This document shows, one piece after another, positions 20,614 through 31,794 of a stretch of DNA of 64,000 nt. Numbering within the stretch: the stretch's first letter is position 1; the number at the start of each line of letters is the position of its first letter. This stretch comes from Lumbricus terrestris (lineage: Eukaryota > Annelida > Clitellata > Crassiclitellata > Lumbricidae): the NCBI GenBank assembly GCA_949752735.1, contig OX457042.1:31050116-31114115 (forward strand), read 5' to 3'. The notes under the pieces are model-generated. The model had not been told where the DNA came from. It worked only from the letters and a program-made list of their open reading frames with translations, and did no database searches. Position numbers and translations under genes: made by a program.

Positions 20614-21133
20614 CATTTCGATATGTGGGGAGGTGCTATCCCCTCCACCAAAACCCCTCCATCTGCTCAGTGGCTCAACACTAAGCAATGGTCGCAAAAT
20701 ACAAAAAGTATAAGTTAAGCCTTCATAGAATTTGTTCTAAAAATTAAGAAATCACACATTTTGGGTGGGCTGAGCTCGTAAAAACCCCTAAATACGACAT
20801 GCCTCTTGAGTTTCCTATACGGTACCCATACGACGGCATACTTACAAACTTGAAATTGGCCTAAACTTTTAACTGTTGTGATTACGGTAAAGACAAAACC
20901 TTTATCTTTTGCAATAAAACTTTTACTTTTATTGTTATCCTGGTAGCTTGCGACTCTGAAAAACGACTTATTCTTGAAGTTTTCATGACTTTATCGTTCA
21001 TAAAATAGCTGGCAAACAAGGGCCGAAAAAGGGCTCCAGTTGAGGCCGACACAGCTAAAAATGCGTTGGTCGCTGGGGGAGCTTACGACGCTCCCTCAGG
21101 CTCCCTAGTCGGCATGGACTTCGTGCCTTCGGT

Positions 21134-21300
21134 ACTCGCAGCTTCGCGCCTTCGGGGCTTGCAATATGAGCACCCTTTAAGAAAACATTTCTTATGCACC
21201 TCTGGGAGGGAGGAACGGCTTAGGGCTTCAGCCCCCCAAAGCTGAAATCCTGGCGCCGCCACTGACGACCAATTAAGTCTGCGTATACAATACAGCGTCC
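21134..21300. repeat. 167-bp duplicated block, copy 1
   Basis: Nearly identical to 21667-21833, 533 bp downstream. Both run from ACTCGCAGCTTCGCGCCTTC to the TACAATACAGCG end and include a MITE right end (CCTGGCGCCGCCACTG) plus flanking DNA. Confidence 0.85.
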
Positions 21301-21666
21301 TGCCACTTTTTCCATGTTGGACACGAAGGCCACTTTTTCTTCTTTTAAGGACATTAGGGGGCCACAAGGGTCGACAAGGCCAAAATTTAATTAACTAAAG
21401 GCGTATAAAATTGTTATAATTGTATCAAAATAGAATGTTTGATGCGATTTATTAACGTCCAAATAAAATAATTTGTTATAGAAAAGAATTATATATTCTA
21501 TCATGTCCAAATTGTCAAGTCAATTTTTACATATATTTTCTTAATTCGATGAGATGCTGCGGGCCATTTTTGTAGGCCAGGCGGGCCACTTTTGGCCCGC
21601 GGGTCACGGGTTGGGAACCTTAGTCACCAATCCCTGTCCTTTAAATGAATTTGTCCCTCTTTTTCG

Positions 21667-21833
21667 GAACTCGCAGCTTCGCGCCTTCGGGGCTTGCAAT
21701 ATGAGCACCCTTTAAGAAAACATTTTTTATGCACCTCTGGGAGGGAGGAACGGCTTAGGGCTTCAGCCCCCCAAAGCTGAAATCCTGGCGCCGCCACTGA
21801 CGACCAATTAAGTCTACGTTTACAATACAGCGC
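21667..21833. repeat. 167-bp duplicated block, copy 2
   Basis: Copy of 21134-21300 with only a few differences, in direct orientation. Because it carries DNA beyond the MITE end, it arose by segmental duplication and not by a second insertion. Confidence 0.85.
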
Positions 21834-22301
21834 TTCTTTTTTTACACTTTAACCACTGTCTAATGGGGAGGGGGCAAATCTCCCTCCCCATGCCCTTCCC
21901 CCCCGGCGCTACGCGCATCACGAGGTCCTTCGAACGCTCAATTGTCTCCCACCCCAGAAACCTCAGTTCCCCCCAGAGGAGGGGGACTAGATTAAACACT
22001 TTTCATAAGGGCAGATCGCATTGTCTTTGCTCAAGCACGTAGGCCTCTAAAAGTCACATTGATTTCTAGTCGTTATCTGCATTTAATCGGATTTGTATTG
22101 ATCAACAACTTTTTCATTGATCTCAAATTCGCTACCGGTACATCTGGCGCAATCAAATTGTTCCAGCAGGCGGATGTTCAAGACAGTTGCACTGTGACTG
22201 AACACTGACTACTCTGACTAGTGTTCAATATGGTATAGGACCTATAATCGTCTTAACATCCATTCATCAAATCGTTCACATCGGCAGTATTAGGCTACAG
22301 T

Positions 22302-22490
22302 GGGGCGCGGTGGTGTAGCGGTGGCGTCGTTGCCTTGAAGCCGGAAGGTTCGAGGTTCAAATCCACCTCACCGCGTAAGGACCTTGGGCAAGTCCTTCAC
22401 TCACAATTGCTCAACTCCGATGCAGTGTCCGCTCTGCATTCGGGAGCGCCTCTGAGTAGTGAGCTTGAAGGGGCGCTATAACAAGTGCAC
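22302..22490 (+). mobile_element. tRNA-derived SINE, family A, complete-looking copy
   Basis: GGGGCGCGGTGGTGTAGCGG is followed by a B box GGTTCGAGGTTCAAATCC, then ACCTTGGGCAAGTCCTTCAC and the 3' end GAAGGGGCGCTATAACAAG. It is the best-preserved family A copy in the window. The polymerase III boxes are internal, as in tRNA-derived SINEs. Confidence 0.88.
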
Positions 22491-22644
22491 ATACAAACAG
22501 TAGACCAATTTTTTTGCAGACATAGGGGCCTACGAAATAAAAATGCAAAATAATGCGTTGCGTTGACGCCATTATTGCAACAGCAAGCATCAGTAAAATA
22601 CTTTTACAGTGTATAGCCTAATTATTGTCACATTGATCATCGCA

Positions 22645-22946
22645 CATGGGCGGAATTTATCAGGGGCTAGGCCCCCAAGGACTAAAAAAGGTCATCAATT
22701 TTTCCGGGGAAAGGGCATATTTTTTACGAAATTTCGACCCTAGGGCTAAAAAAGGTCTTCAGCTTTTTTGCCAGGGAAAATGGTATATTTTCACGAAATT
22801 TCGACCAAAGAACTAACAAAAACGAAAAAATGTCATCAGAAATTTTTATAGATGAAAATATCGTTGGTGCCGCTCGTTCTGGGCGAGCTCCAAAGCCAAA
22901 AGTTATTTCTAGCCCTCCCAAGAACAGAAACCAAACTCCGTCCTTG
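22645..22946. mobile_element. hAT-like MITE, TIR CATGGGCGGA
   Basis: Left end CATGGGCGGAATTTATC and right end AAACTCCGTCCTTG, with flanks TCATCGCA / TCACCGCA (7 of 8). It holds three degenerate copies of the ACTAAAAAAGGTCATCA module. Related to 9456-9607. Confidence 0.8.
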
Positions 22947-23039
22947 TCACCGCAGTAGGCCTAATAGAAAAGTTTCATCATTTTAATTATAAGGGTAAAT
23001 TTGCTTCAGGCCTACTAAGCAATGGCTCCAAATTAGAAG

Positions 23040-23215
23040 AGTGACATAGACCCAGGCTGGACGGTCATGGACAGCGTCCATGCACTTAATTTAAAATCTG
23101 AACGCCGTACTGCCACTCATTGGCCAGCACAACCTGTAAAGGTAAGGGTCGTCCAGGCATTTCTTTTGGAAAAGTAACGGCGTCCAGGCACTTATTTTTT
23201 CACACTTTGAGCACT
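23040..23215. repeat. Palindrome-rich dispersed repeat, copy 2
   Basis: Shares GGACGGTCATGGACAGCGTC, GGTCGTCCAGGCA and GGCGTCCAGGCACTTATTT words with 19845-19985. Confidence 0.5.
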
Positions 23216-23599
23216 GCATAGGCCTATTCTATAGCGCTGTGCAAAAGGAGTCAATAGAAGCCGTAGCTTATAGACACTGGCCCACACCTTTTTTGATCAT
23301 GCAACACCAATTCAGTGTTAGGCTTAAATTGTTATCTTACAGACGGTGCAAAATATCACACCTATCGCGCTACTCCCATAATATTACAGGGTGCACTAGG
23401 GTGGGCTAAATAAGACCCCTTCTAAGGTTTCTGCAGTCATTATCTTGGCCAGAAGTAGCTTATGAATATCGAAATTAATTTTACAGTCTTAAAGACAATT
23501 CATTTACACATGATGGCCAGATTTCATCAAAATATTTCAATCAGACCAAAAGTTAGCCTATATCACTTTTAGTGAGACCACCCACCGTTTTTTTTTGAC

Positions 23600-24240
23600 G
23601 ATTCAAAAACATAATGCAACAAAAAGGAGAGGAAAACATTTTATTTAGTCAAATCTCAAATAACTGTTGTCAAAATGAACTTGATAATGCTTCACAACTT
23701 GTGTTCAATGTGCCCACGACCAGTGCCAAAACTTCTTTTGAGTCCCCTTGCAAAGTTCTTGGCCCTATTGATGCGTTCCAAAGACAAATCTCCCCATATC
23801 AACTCCAAGGTTTGAAACGATTCTCTTAACGCTTTTGATTTCTTTATTTGCAGATTGGGATATTTCTCCAGCATATAGGCCTAGCTCTCCGCAATTGATT
23901 ATCAATTAATCAGGTTCAAATCCGGAGATTTGGGGCCATTGGATTTCTCAATGAAACCAGAACAATCGACGCAGAGTCTATCTCCTTTCATTCATGGCAT
24001 TTCTAACATCACTGGCTTCCTCTAACTACGTGCATTGCCGTGCAATAAATTCTAAATATTTTTCTTGGTCTTCAAAGCACAACGGGGTCTTGCGCAAAAA
24101 TATTTTGAGGGTACTGTATGCCATTGCCTATAGGCTACTCATGACTCGTTCAATCTCCTCATCGCCCACTTCAATCTTCAAACACATACGATCTCCTAAT
24201 TATTCCCAGAACAGCCATAGACTAATCCAGTGTTTCCTAT
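23600..24240 (-). pseudogene. Tc1/mariner-like transposase remnant
   Basis: On the - strand, FIEKSNGPKSPDLNLIN matches the third catalytic block (x-P-x-SPDLNPI-x). It is followed in another frame by MLEKYPNLQIKKSKALRESF and ERINRAKNFARGLKRSFGTG, ending GHIEHKL and a stop, a typical C-terminal end of these transposases. The frames are broken. No flanking inverted repeats were confirmed. Confidence 0.65.
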
Positions 24241-24587
24241 TTTCATCATTGCTAATTATAATAGCAAAAATGAGTTTAAAATCTATGAAAAAATTGTCAA
24301 ATTATTTTTAAAAAACTGATGACTTAACATTATGCAACTTTTGCACAAGTGTGGGGGTCCTTTTTGAAGTTTTCATTGCCAGGCAGAGTGATCTTAAAAT
24401 CAGTCAGAATTTCCAGTAAGAATTATGCGTTTTATTGCTTATTTAAGCACTTAATACGTCACCTGTTCGGAACTCAAATGCTATACTACGCATTATGAGA
24501 TGGCGTGCTAATAATAACATTAATTTTAGTAGGCCTACATGCAGTAGGCCTACGCACTCTATTTTTACGAATTCAATCTCATAAATT

Positions 24588-24850
24588 TATATAGAGCCCC
24601 TTGAGATCTTTGCTAAGAGGCTCTCCCAACGCAGGCGTTGTCAATAAGAAAAGCCTTAACAAGACGAAAGAGCCAGCAGAACCACGGGAAGCGAGAGAGC
24701 CACGGGAAGACTATGCCAGATAACTGCACCCACTACCGAGAACGCTCGTCGATGCATGGTCACAACACACCAAAAAAGAACAAGGCATTCTCCACGAGCA
24801 GATGAGCGCAGTGAACGGCTGTCCAGAGAGACAGACACATAAGTAGGATG
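24588..24850 (-). mobile_element. CR1/L2-like retroelement 3' fragment
   Basis: Reads LRSSARGECLVLFWCVVTMH then RRAFSVVGAVIWHSLPVAL, the same RT C-terminal motif (R-x-F-S-V-x-G-P-x-x-W-N-x-L-P) as elsewhere in the window, followed by a 3' end TCTATATAAATTTATGAG. It is dead. Confidence 0.75.
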
Positions 24851-24859
24851 GAGCTTGAG

Positions 24860-25620
24860 CCAGGGTCTACTACCGGTATAACCGTGAAAATATATTTTAG
24901 TAAAATTTAGTTTGTAAACAGTGTGGGCGCCATGCACAGCAGGGCAAATTGGGGCAAATGCTCTGGTAAAAACCATTTGCCCTGGTCGTTATTCTGCCGC
25001 AGGTTTACCAGAAATTTTCATAGCCAAAAAATTGGCAAGAATTTATTTGGGGCAAAAAATCGCTTCCGCACTGTTTGCTTGTACGAGTGCTGTGCGCTGG
25101 TCAGGAGAATGACTAACCATGATTCACTTTAATATTCTTAAACCGTATCTTAAACCTTAAGATATATCGGTAGGCTACTTTAACACTATTAAAAAACCTG
25201 TTGATATTGTTATAATAGAAGTAATGAATTAATAATAAAACGAATGTTAATTCGTTGTATATTTATAACACGTTTTGTGAGTCATTTTGTCGTGCATCTG
25301 TAAGATTTGGGCCCACAGTTTTACCGAACAGGGTCCCCACTTTTGTTAATAAGGCCCTGAGAATAACAGTAGGCTACTGTACTGTTCAATACATGCTGCT
25401 CATACCTGTATCCAACGTATAATAATTTATGTACAACGTGCTTTCGGCGTCGTGCTCTTGGTCTGACTAGGCCTACCGAACTTTACACGCACGTCAGTGC
25501 ACAGCGAAGCGAACGTCTTCATTAAAGCATAAAATGCAGATGTATAATTGTATATCCTACAAAGACCTCGTCATCAGCAGCAACGTACTAGAATAACTGC
25601 ACATAGCCTACGGACTGAAA
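24860..25620. other. No gene seen
   Basis: Unique-looking or old-repeat sequence with several TAGGCCTA words. It contains GGCAAATTGGGGCAAATGCT and related words that resemble 47580-47740, suggesting another old dispersed repeat. Confidence 0.4.
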
Positions 25621-25625
25621 GTCTA

Positions 25626-26591
25626 CACCGTGTCTCAAAAAAACTGTGCAAAATTGTTTTTGTCAGAACTTCGTCAAATTTCCGCCAATCTTAATAACTT
25701 TTGGTAGGTAGACGGCAAAATGGCTGAAATTTTATGCTATATGTAAATTTTCCAACTCACCTGACTCATTTCACCGCATTACCATGTTAAACACAAATGT
25801 ACCAATTTTTCGTATATCACGCTTAAATTGTATTACCTGCAACAATTTATCTGAATTAGCACACAGTAAAGTACAATATGCTTTACTTGGCAGAGTGTTT
25901 TGATTGATATGACAGATCTGCTTAATATAAGTGTTAGAATTGTTGCTCGAAATGTGCCCCGAATACACGGACACAAGCTCTTAGATGGCGACGCAACTGG
26001 CCGATAGCAGCATCAACGATCGACTGGTCAAATCGCGCCCACTCGTCAAGCAGGAGCATTTTGAGTTTCTCGACGTTGGCTATTCTGGACCGGTAAACCT
26101 TCTCCTGCAGCAACTCCATATGATATAGTCGACTAGGTAAAGATCCAGTTAATTCGGTGGCCACAGTGTTGGAGGGATGAAGTCGGGCGTCTCTCGCTCC
26201 AGGAAAGAGAATGTCTCGCGCTTGATGCACCGGGGCGCCATACTGTTGAAAGACAATAAACTCGCCCTAGGATATCCGGCGTATGTCGGACGGTATCTTC
26301 TGAGCAAGAAGGTTGTCGCGATAGTAGGCCTATGCTCTATTCACTTTGACATCCGGCTCGATGCAATGGATTTCAGTGCAGCCAAGCTTCGAGACGCCGT
26401 TATATGAAAAATTGATACATCTGCATTTAACAAGGTAGTGCAGTGATATGAATCAGGTGAGGTGGAAAATTTATATATAGCATAACATTTCAGCCATTTT
26501 GCCATCTACCTACCAAAAGTTATTAAGATTAGTGGAAATTTGACGATGTTCTGACAAAAACAATTCTGCACAGTTTTTTTTAGACACCGTG
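25626..26591 (-). mobile_element. Deleted mariner-like element with about 140-bp TIRs
   Basis: Left end CACCGTGTCTCAAAAAAACT and right end, reversed, CACGGTGTCTAAAAAAAACT, each next to TA (25624-25625, 26592-26593). The match continues for about 140 bp, through GGTAGGTAGACGGCAAAATG, to 25770 and back to about 26448. It keeps only the 3' half of the transposase, so it is non-autonomous. Confidence 0.92.
25934..26370 (-). pseudogene. Mariner-like transposase, C-terminal half
   Basis: Pieces in two frames read EPDVKVNRA, YYRDNLLAQK, FIVFQQYGAPVHQARD, then LYHMELLQEKVYRSRIANVE, DEWARFDQSIVDAAIGQLRR and ACVRVFGAHFE. These follow the mariner order PGVKVNG, FQQDGAPAH, W-x6-DAAI-x-Q-R-x2-L-x-A-C-V. 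The second catalytic Asp of QQD is Tyr here (codon at 26240-26242), and the SPDLNPVDY block is missing. It cannot be active. Confidence 0.85.
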
Positions 26592-26599
26592 TATATATC

Positions 26600-26960
26600 C
26601 CGTCCCGCCTGCCAGCAACTCGCCCCGTCCTATCCCATCCAACTCCTTTGGAGTACCAGCGTTGCTCGGTAGATTTAGGTTATCCGCAACATCGCCCTGC
26701 CCCAACCCGCTCCCTCCCCCGCCCCCACTCCGCATCCCATCCCCTCGTCGTCCCGCCGAACACAACCCCACCCTCCGGAGTAAACCGGTATTGCCCGGGA
26801 AAGTTGGGTTTTTCACTACTACCCAGTCCCACCCCACCCAACCCCCACCCCTGCGAGGCGGGGGCGGAATATCCTGGTGACCTGGTGAGGTTTTAGATGA
26901 ACCGGTGCTTAAGCCGCAATCGGCGTTGCCCGGCAATTTTTTGTCCACCCGCGAATTTTG
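26600..26960. repeat. C-rich satellite, about 125-135 bp units
   Basis: TTGCCCGG(C/G)AA-type motifs at about 26663, 26787 and 26923 start successive units, each followed by a CCCACCCC-rich stretch and CTCCGGAGTA-like words. Related to 3175-3333 plus 4669-4860. Confidence 0.6.
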
Positions 26961-27149
26961 GTTCACACGGTCTTTTTTTGTTGGTGGTTTTTTTTATGTC
27001 TTATGTGAATTTTTATATGTGACAATTGTTCACCCGAGTGCAGCTGGTTATATTAAAGAATATACTTACTTACTTACCCCTTTTACCAAGCGTCCACACC
27101 GCCGCGTAAGGGCGGGGTGGGTGCTGGGTGAGGGCCGGGGTGGTCCTAT

Positions 27150-27380
27150 TAGACTCTATCTAACTGCAATCTTTCAGGTGAATAGCTTTGAAATTGTGTC
27201 AATGGTTTGGAAACAGTGAAATTTGGGGGTTCGCTCCCGCCCTGCCTCACGTCGGTGGGGGTGGGTTCATCAACCCCTCCACTGGGTGGTTCCGGGGCCA
27301 TCTGTCTTGATGCAAGATTTCAGTTCAATAGCGGTAAAACGATGGGCGTGCAGTGTGCTTCGTCTATAGGCCTACACACA
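27150..27380 (+). repeat. Dispersed repeat, copy 2
   Basis: Shares TTTCAG.TCAATAGC, TCATCAACCCCTCCACTGGG and ATGGGCGTGCAGTGTG with 9945-10170. Confidence 0.55.
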
Positions 27381-27399
27381 TTCTCCTGTATAATGTAAT

Positions 27400-27520
27400 C
27401 GTAATCGTAATCTCGAGACTTCAACAGCGCCCACAAAAGCCAAGTCGCGGGAGCCAGCTTATTCACAGGCGCTCAATCAAAACAAAATCGATAGGCAGCG
27501 GGTCAAGTCCGGAGAGTCAG
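27400..27520. repeat. Short interspersed repeat, family C, copy 1
   Basis: GTAATCGTAATCTCGAGACT then CAGCGCCCACAAAAGC and TCAATCAAAACAAAATCGAT. Copies with about 85 percent or more similarity by eye lie at 27745-27860 and 51037-51125. Confidence 0.7.
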
Positions 27521-27744
27521 GCAGGCAGATAGATGGACGGCTAAGGTGGGTGATGTTTAGAGTTGAAATGGCGAGGGATGTGAGGAGAAGAGGAAGAATC
27601 AGGATTGGATTTGTGAATGTAGTCCTAGATATATTGATAACTCGTTTTCAATAATTGATTGTGACATATGGTGGGAATTGATTGTGACATATGGTGGGCC
27701 TAGGCTAGGTCTGATTCTACTTTGAAAATAAAAATTCTTGATCA

Positions 27745-27860
27745 CAATCGTAATCGTAATCTCGAGACTTCTATAGCGCCCATCAAAGCGAAGCCACAGG
27801 AACCAGCTTATTCGCAATCGCTTAATCAAAATAAAATCGATCGTCAGCGGGTCAAGATCT
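27745..27860. repeat. Short interspersed repeat, family C, copy 2
   Basis: Direct repeat of 27400-27520, including the CAGCGGGTCAAG end. Confidence 0.7.
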
Positions 27861-27869
27861 CAAAGATCT

Positions 27870-28630
27870 AGGTTAAATCGGACAGGAGAATTTGCAGTGA
27901 ATGCGTAACTTCAAGCTTATAGAGCGCTTCATTATAATAGTGCTATCAAATGCGTATTCACTTTCAACAGACGCTGAGAAGTATATGACCTACAATAATT
28001 ATTTAAAATTATTGTTTAGCCTACTGTGTTGCTAACATACTCGAGTGCACTCGAGACCAAGAGCTTTGTCAATGCCCCAACCCTCGAGCACTCAGAGGAC
28101 ATTGACAATGAAAATGATCTGCTGCCGAGTTAAAAACTACATCAAAAACTGTTGTTATTTGGAATTAAGTCTGTAGGCCTATTTAATCAGTTATTCTAAG
28201 ATCGTTGTTAGTAGGAACAATGCCACAATTGCCCCATTACTCAATCTGATTCGCGTTCTTACAAGACAACATACCATACAAAACTGATATCATTAGATCT
28301 ATATGTTCGGCAGTCTTATAGATATATGCCCTACTTCCCCTGAAAGTTTCATACTCGTCGCGAGTCATTCCCGTCAACTCAAACGTCCTTGTAATATTAG
28401 TGAATAGACTGAATAGTATATGATCCCTCCATTCACATACACGTAGCTTGTAGACCTACTGTAACAGCACTGTTAGGCTACACGTGCATACATAACTGCG
28501 TGTATTATAAACGTTCAGAATAGGATATCGCCGTGATGCTATAGCCTATTGCTAGGCATGCACTGAAATCTCCAGTGAACTATCATCACTTCCAGAAGGT
28601 TTTCCAATTTTTTGTATTTCTCGAATTTAC
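27870..28630. other. No gene seen
   Basis: Intergenic sequence between repeats. There is no long open frame or recognisable motif on either strand. Confidence 0.4.
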
Positions 28631-28634
28631 TGTT

Positions 28635-28810
28635 TCGCCCCTCAGAGACGCTCCCGACTACAGCACCGACACTGCATCGGAATTTCACGCCGAGGCGCAC
28701 GAGAAATTTCAAGTGAATGACTTGCTCAAGGTTCCTACGCGGCAGCTTGAGGTGGATTCGAACCTGGAACTCTCCGGCTCTAAGGCACTTACCACTACAC
28801 CACAGCGTTC
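28635..28810 (-). mobile_element. tRNA-derived SINE, family A
   Basis: Reverse orientation: CAGAGACGCTCCCGACTACA at the tail side, then a B-box region GGTTCGAATCCACC read on the - strand, ending at CACCACAGCGTT. Confidence 0.82.
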
Positions 28811-28982
28811 TCATATAATGATTGAATGATATAGGTCTGCCACTTCTAGCTCCTATTTCCCTCCATACAATCCTGGATTGCATTAGTATGTTCCACGGTA
28901 CGCTATAGGCTACTATACAACAAGTCGTCGGCCTATAATAGGGTCCACATCTGGTTTGATCCGGAAGCCTACATTATGCCGT

Positions 28983-29114
28983 GCTACATGAGCGCTCGAT
29001 TACATTACGCCTGATCTGGGAGCATGTACTGCGCTACATGAGCGTTCGATTACATTACGCCTGATCTGGGAGAATGTACTACGCTACATGAGCGCTCGAT
29101 TACGTTACGCCTGA
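28983..29114. repeat. 50-bp tandem repeat overlapping the K2P stop codon
   Basis: The unit GCTACATGAGCGCTCGATTA, then CATTACGCCTGATCTGGGAG and ATGTACT, starts at 28983, 29033 and 29083. The third unit runs into the last codons of the channel gene. Confidence 0.92.
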
Positions 29115-31305
29115 TTATCGTCATTGAGTATTCCCAGCTTAAGTCCGAGCCACTTGCACTTGTCCTTCACCTCTTCCTGCATCAGATTGAAGCACATGGC
29201 CAGCAGCGACAGACCAAAGGCCAGCCACAGGGCACACAGCACGAGCTTCTCGTGCGACGCCCACTTCTTCATGTCCGTTCCGGGCACGATGTCTCCGAAC
29301 CCGATCGTACTCAGTGTGATGAAGCAGAAGTAGGATCCGGTGAGGTAGTCCCATCCCTCCCAGATGGTGAAGAGGGCAGATCCTGCGACGATGTATCCGC
29401 CGATAACGACGAGGCAGATGGATATGGGAACGGTGACCTTCTCGTCGGACTTCTCCTCCGCCTCGTAGTCGAACGGGTCCTCCATGTAGCGAATGGAGAA
29501 GGGGTTGGGATACTTCCCCACTGCGTCCCCCACTCCTCGGAACGGACCCATGACAGTCGAGAGAGGTCGGGACAGATCGGGCTCGGAGCGGGAGAGGGCG
29601 AGCGGTGCTGCCTTCAGCGAGTCATCGTCATCGTAGTAGTCTTCTCCCCGGAGGTTCGTCCGCCCGTCCGAGTGGACCTCATCGTCCTCAGATCCGACGT
29701 CCGTGGAGAATGTATAGCTCGGTGCTGTGACGAACGACTCCTCAGAACCTCGTCTCTCGTCGACGAGGCGTCGACCTGTACGCGGTTGGATCGACTCGGC
29801 AGAATGCGCTCGCACGGGGGGCTTGCGGTTGAGTGATCGGGGCCGGGGTCCGGTCCATCGGTCTCCCCCCGAGGCGGTCCGGTCGTCGTCCGTCCGTCTG
29901 CGCGTCGTTCTGCTTCGCTGGAGTAGTGGGGCCCCCTGAGGCGGCGGTCCCCGCTTCGATGGAAGATTGAAGCTCCTGGAATGCTGGACCGGATGTCGCT
30001 GCTTCGTTGCTTCCGGTTGGTCTGCGGCGGACGGGGAGGTCGCGCTCGGACCAGACTTGTTCCGATGTCTCCACCGGTTCCAGCTCTGGAAAGCGCGTCT
30101 CCTAGCTCCAGCTGGAGGCGCCGGTGGACTCACCGTGTCGTCGGCGGCGGCTGGTCCTTTACCGTTGGATCTCACGGTCAACTTTGTGGAGTTGAGTCTG
30201 TATATATCCCTTGAGTCTCCATCCTTGCGGACTCGCTCGCTGCCTCCTAGAGCTCCTCCTCTTACTCTTAGGGTGTCCACTCGTCCAGCTCCTCCTCCAC
30301 GTAATCCACCACCTCCTCTTCCTCTTCCACGTGTTCCACCACCTCCTCCTCCACCCGCTTCCTGTCCGTGTCCCGTCTTCCGCGGAACATGGTTGGCGTG
30401 CAGCTGCGAATCCGAGTGGTAGTGAGGTTGCTTCTGCAGCGCTCCGTTATTCCTTCTCTGGAATAACAATTCCGCATTTCCCGCGCCGCGTGTCTGCAGC
30501 AGACGATCAGTTTCCTGAGCGAATGCGCCGCCACCTACCGATCGTTTCGTCAACGACCTCTGGCCTCCACGATGACCTCTGTCTCTGTCGATCGAAGCCT
30601 CGCTCTCGTCGTCGCGTAGTATCGCCGTTTCCCGCCCCAATCCCACTCCATACCCATCATCATCGTCGTCATCGTCGTCGTCATCATCGTCGTCGATGAT
30701 GGCCGTTTCCTGGACGTCTGAGCTGGAAACGTCGCCACCGGATGAGTGGAAACGCCGATCGTGGCTGTTCAAGTCCTCCCTCGAGGTCCTGCTATCGATG
30801 GACACCGAAGTGAGGAGGAGACCTCCATTGGTGTGTCCTGGATATTCAGGTGGATCGGAGTACTGTCTGCCGGGCGGCGGCGGCGGTGGTTCTTCCAGGC
30901 CCGTCAGAGTCTCCGTTGACGGGGTCCTATCGTGGTCGAACGCAAACACGGGGTTTCTGTACGTCTGGTTCTGCTTACCATGAAGACGACATGGTTCGTC
31001 GACCGGCATCGGCTGCGGCGGCAGGAATGGAAACGGAAGCGGACCCTGGATGCCAAGGTGGAGGCTCAGCTGTGTCGCCATTTCTCTTCGTCGTCGAAGA
31101 CGTAGCCGCTCGCGCTTTCTCTTGCGGTTGCACTGCTGGCAGCAGAGAACGTCGCAGCAGATGCGCTTGTAGAAGAGACGGAAGCAGTCGGCCATGAAGT
31201 TTCCGATGTTCGACAGGTAGAGGAAGGTGAGAGGAATTCCGATCAACGCGTAGACGATCGTCAGCATTCGACCCAGATCCGTCTTCGGAGCCACGTGACC
31301 GTAGC
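29105..31305 (-). CDS. Two-pore-domain K+ channel (K2P), 3' exon
   Basis: Follows acceptor TGCAG (31307-31306) and completes the first pore: GYGHVAPKTD. M2 (LTIVYALIGIPLTFLYLSNI) is next, then a very long cytoplasmic loop of about 580 residues, M3 (PISICLVVIGGYIVAGSALF), the second pore (FCFITLSTIGFGDIVPGTD) and M4 (VLCALWLAFGLSLLAMCFNL), ending QEEVKDKCKWLGLKLGI and a short tail. In the 966-residue model, pore 2 filter TIGFGD is at about 900-905. K2P channels are dimers giving background K+ currents at the plasma membrane. A long M2-M3 loop with a short C-tail is typical of TRESK (KCNK18) and many invertebrate TWK channels. The loop has an Asp run, a Gly/Arg-rich run and many Ser/Arg sites, suggesting phospho-regulation. 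It could contain unseen introns, but the frame is open throughout. Confidence 0.93.
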
Positions 31306-31389
31306 CTGCAAGGAAATTAATTGGGTCAGGTCGGTTCATCGTATACGACATTGTAAGGTATAGTTCTGTATGTATTGGGCATAACAATT

Positions 31390-31790
31390 TTGAGAATTGC
31401 CGTGGGGACTGTGGGGTGCAGGCCCCCTTCTATAGTCTTTGTTAGGACCCCCATGGTTAAGTCTTATTTGCGTTCTTCTGACTTCACATAAGTCTGATGC
31501 CCTCAGTTTTATTTTCTGACAATTCTAATTATACCGGTGGCCATAGTTTAGGTTGTTCATTGGACACATGTGGCCAGGTTAATAATTATAATTATATGGT
31601 TAGTGTTTAGCTTGGTTGCGAAGACATTCGACAGGTAAAAAAACCGCGTAAAATGTTTAATTAAATTATGCAATATGCATAGCAGGCCAACACACATACC
31701 CGTAAGTGCTTGGGTTTTTTTGTTATAAGGTGCATTTATTATATTTATGTAAGTGTGCATTATCATAATTAAGTGCAAATTGTGCTTAGC
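31390..31790. other. K2P intron, unique part
   Basis: Start of the 3.5 kb intron in + coordinates. No feature is seen apart from TA-rich stretches. Confidence 0.5.
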
Positions 31791-31794
31791 CTAC

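Noticed and set aside
29252..31197. Several + strand and alternative-frame ORFs of 70-194 codons
   Set aside because: They overlap the K2P exon, whose frame has clear channel motifs; these are shadows in GC-rich DNA.
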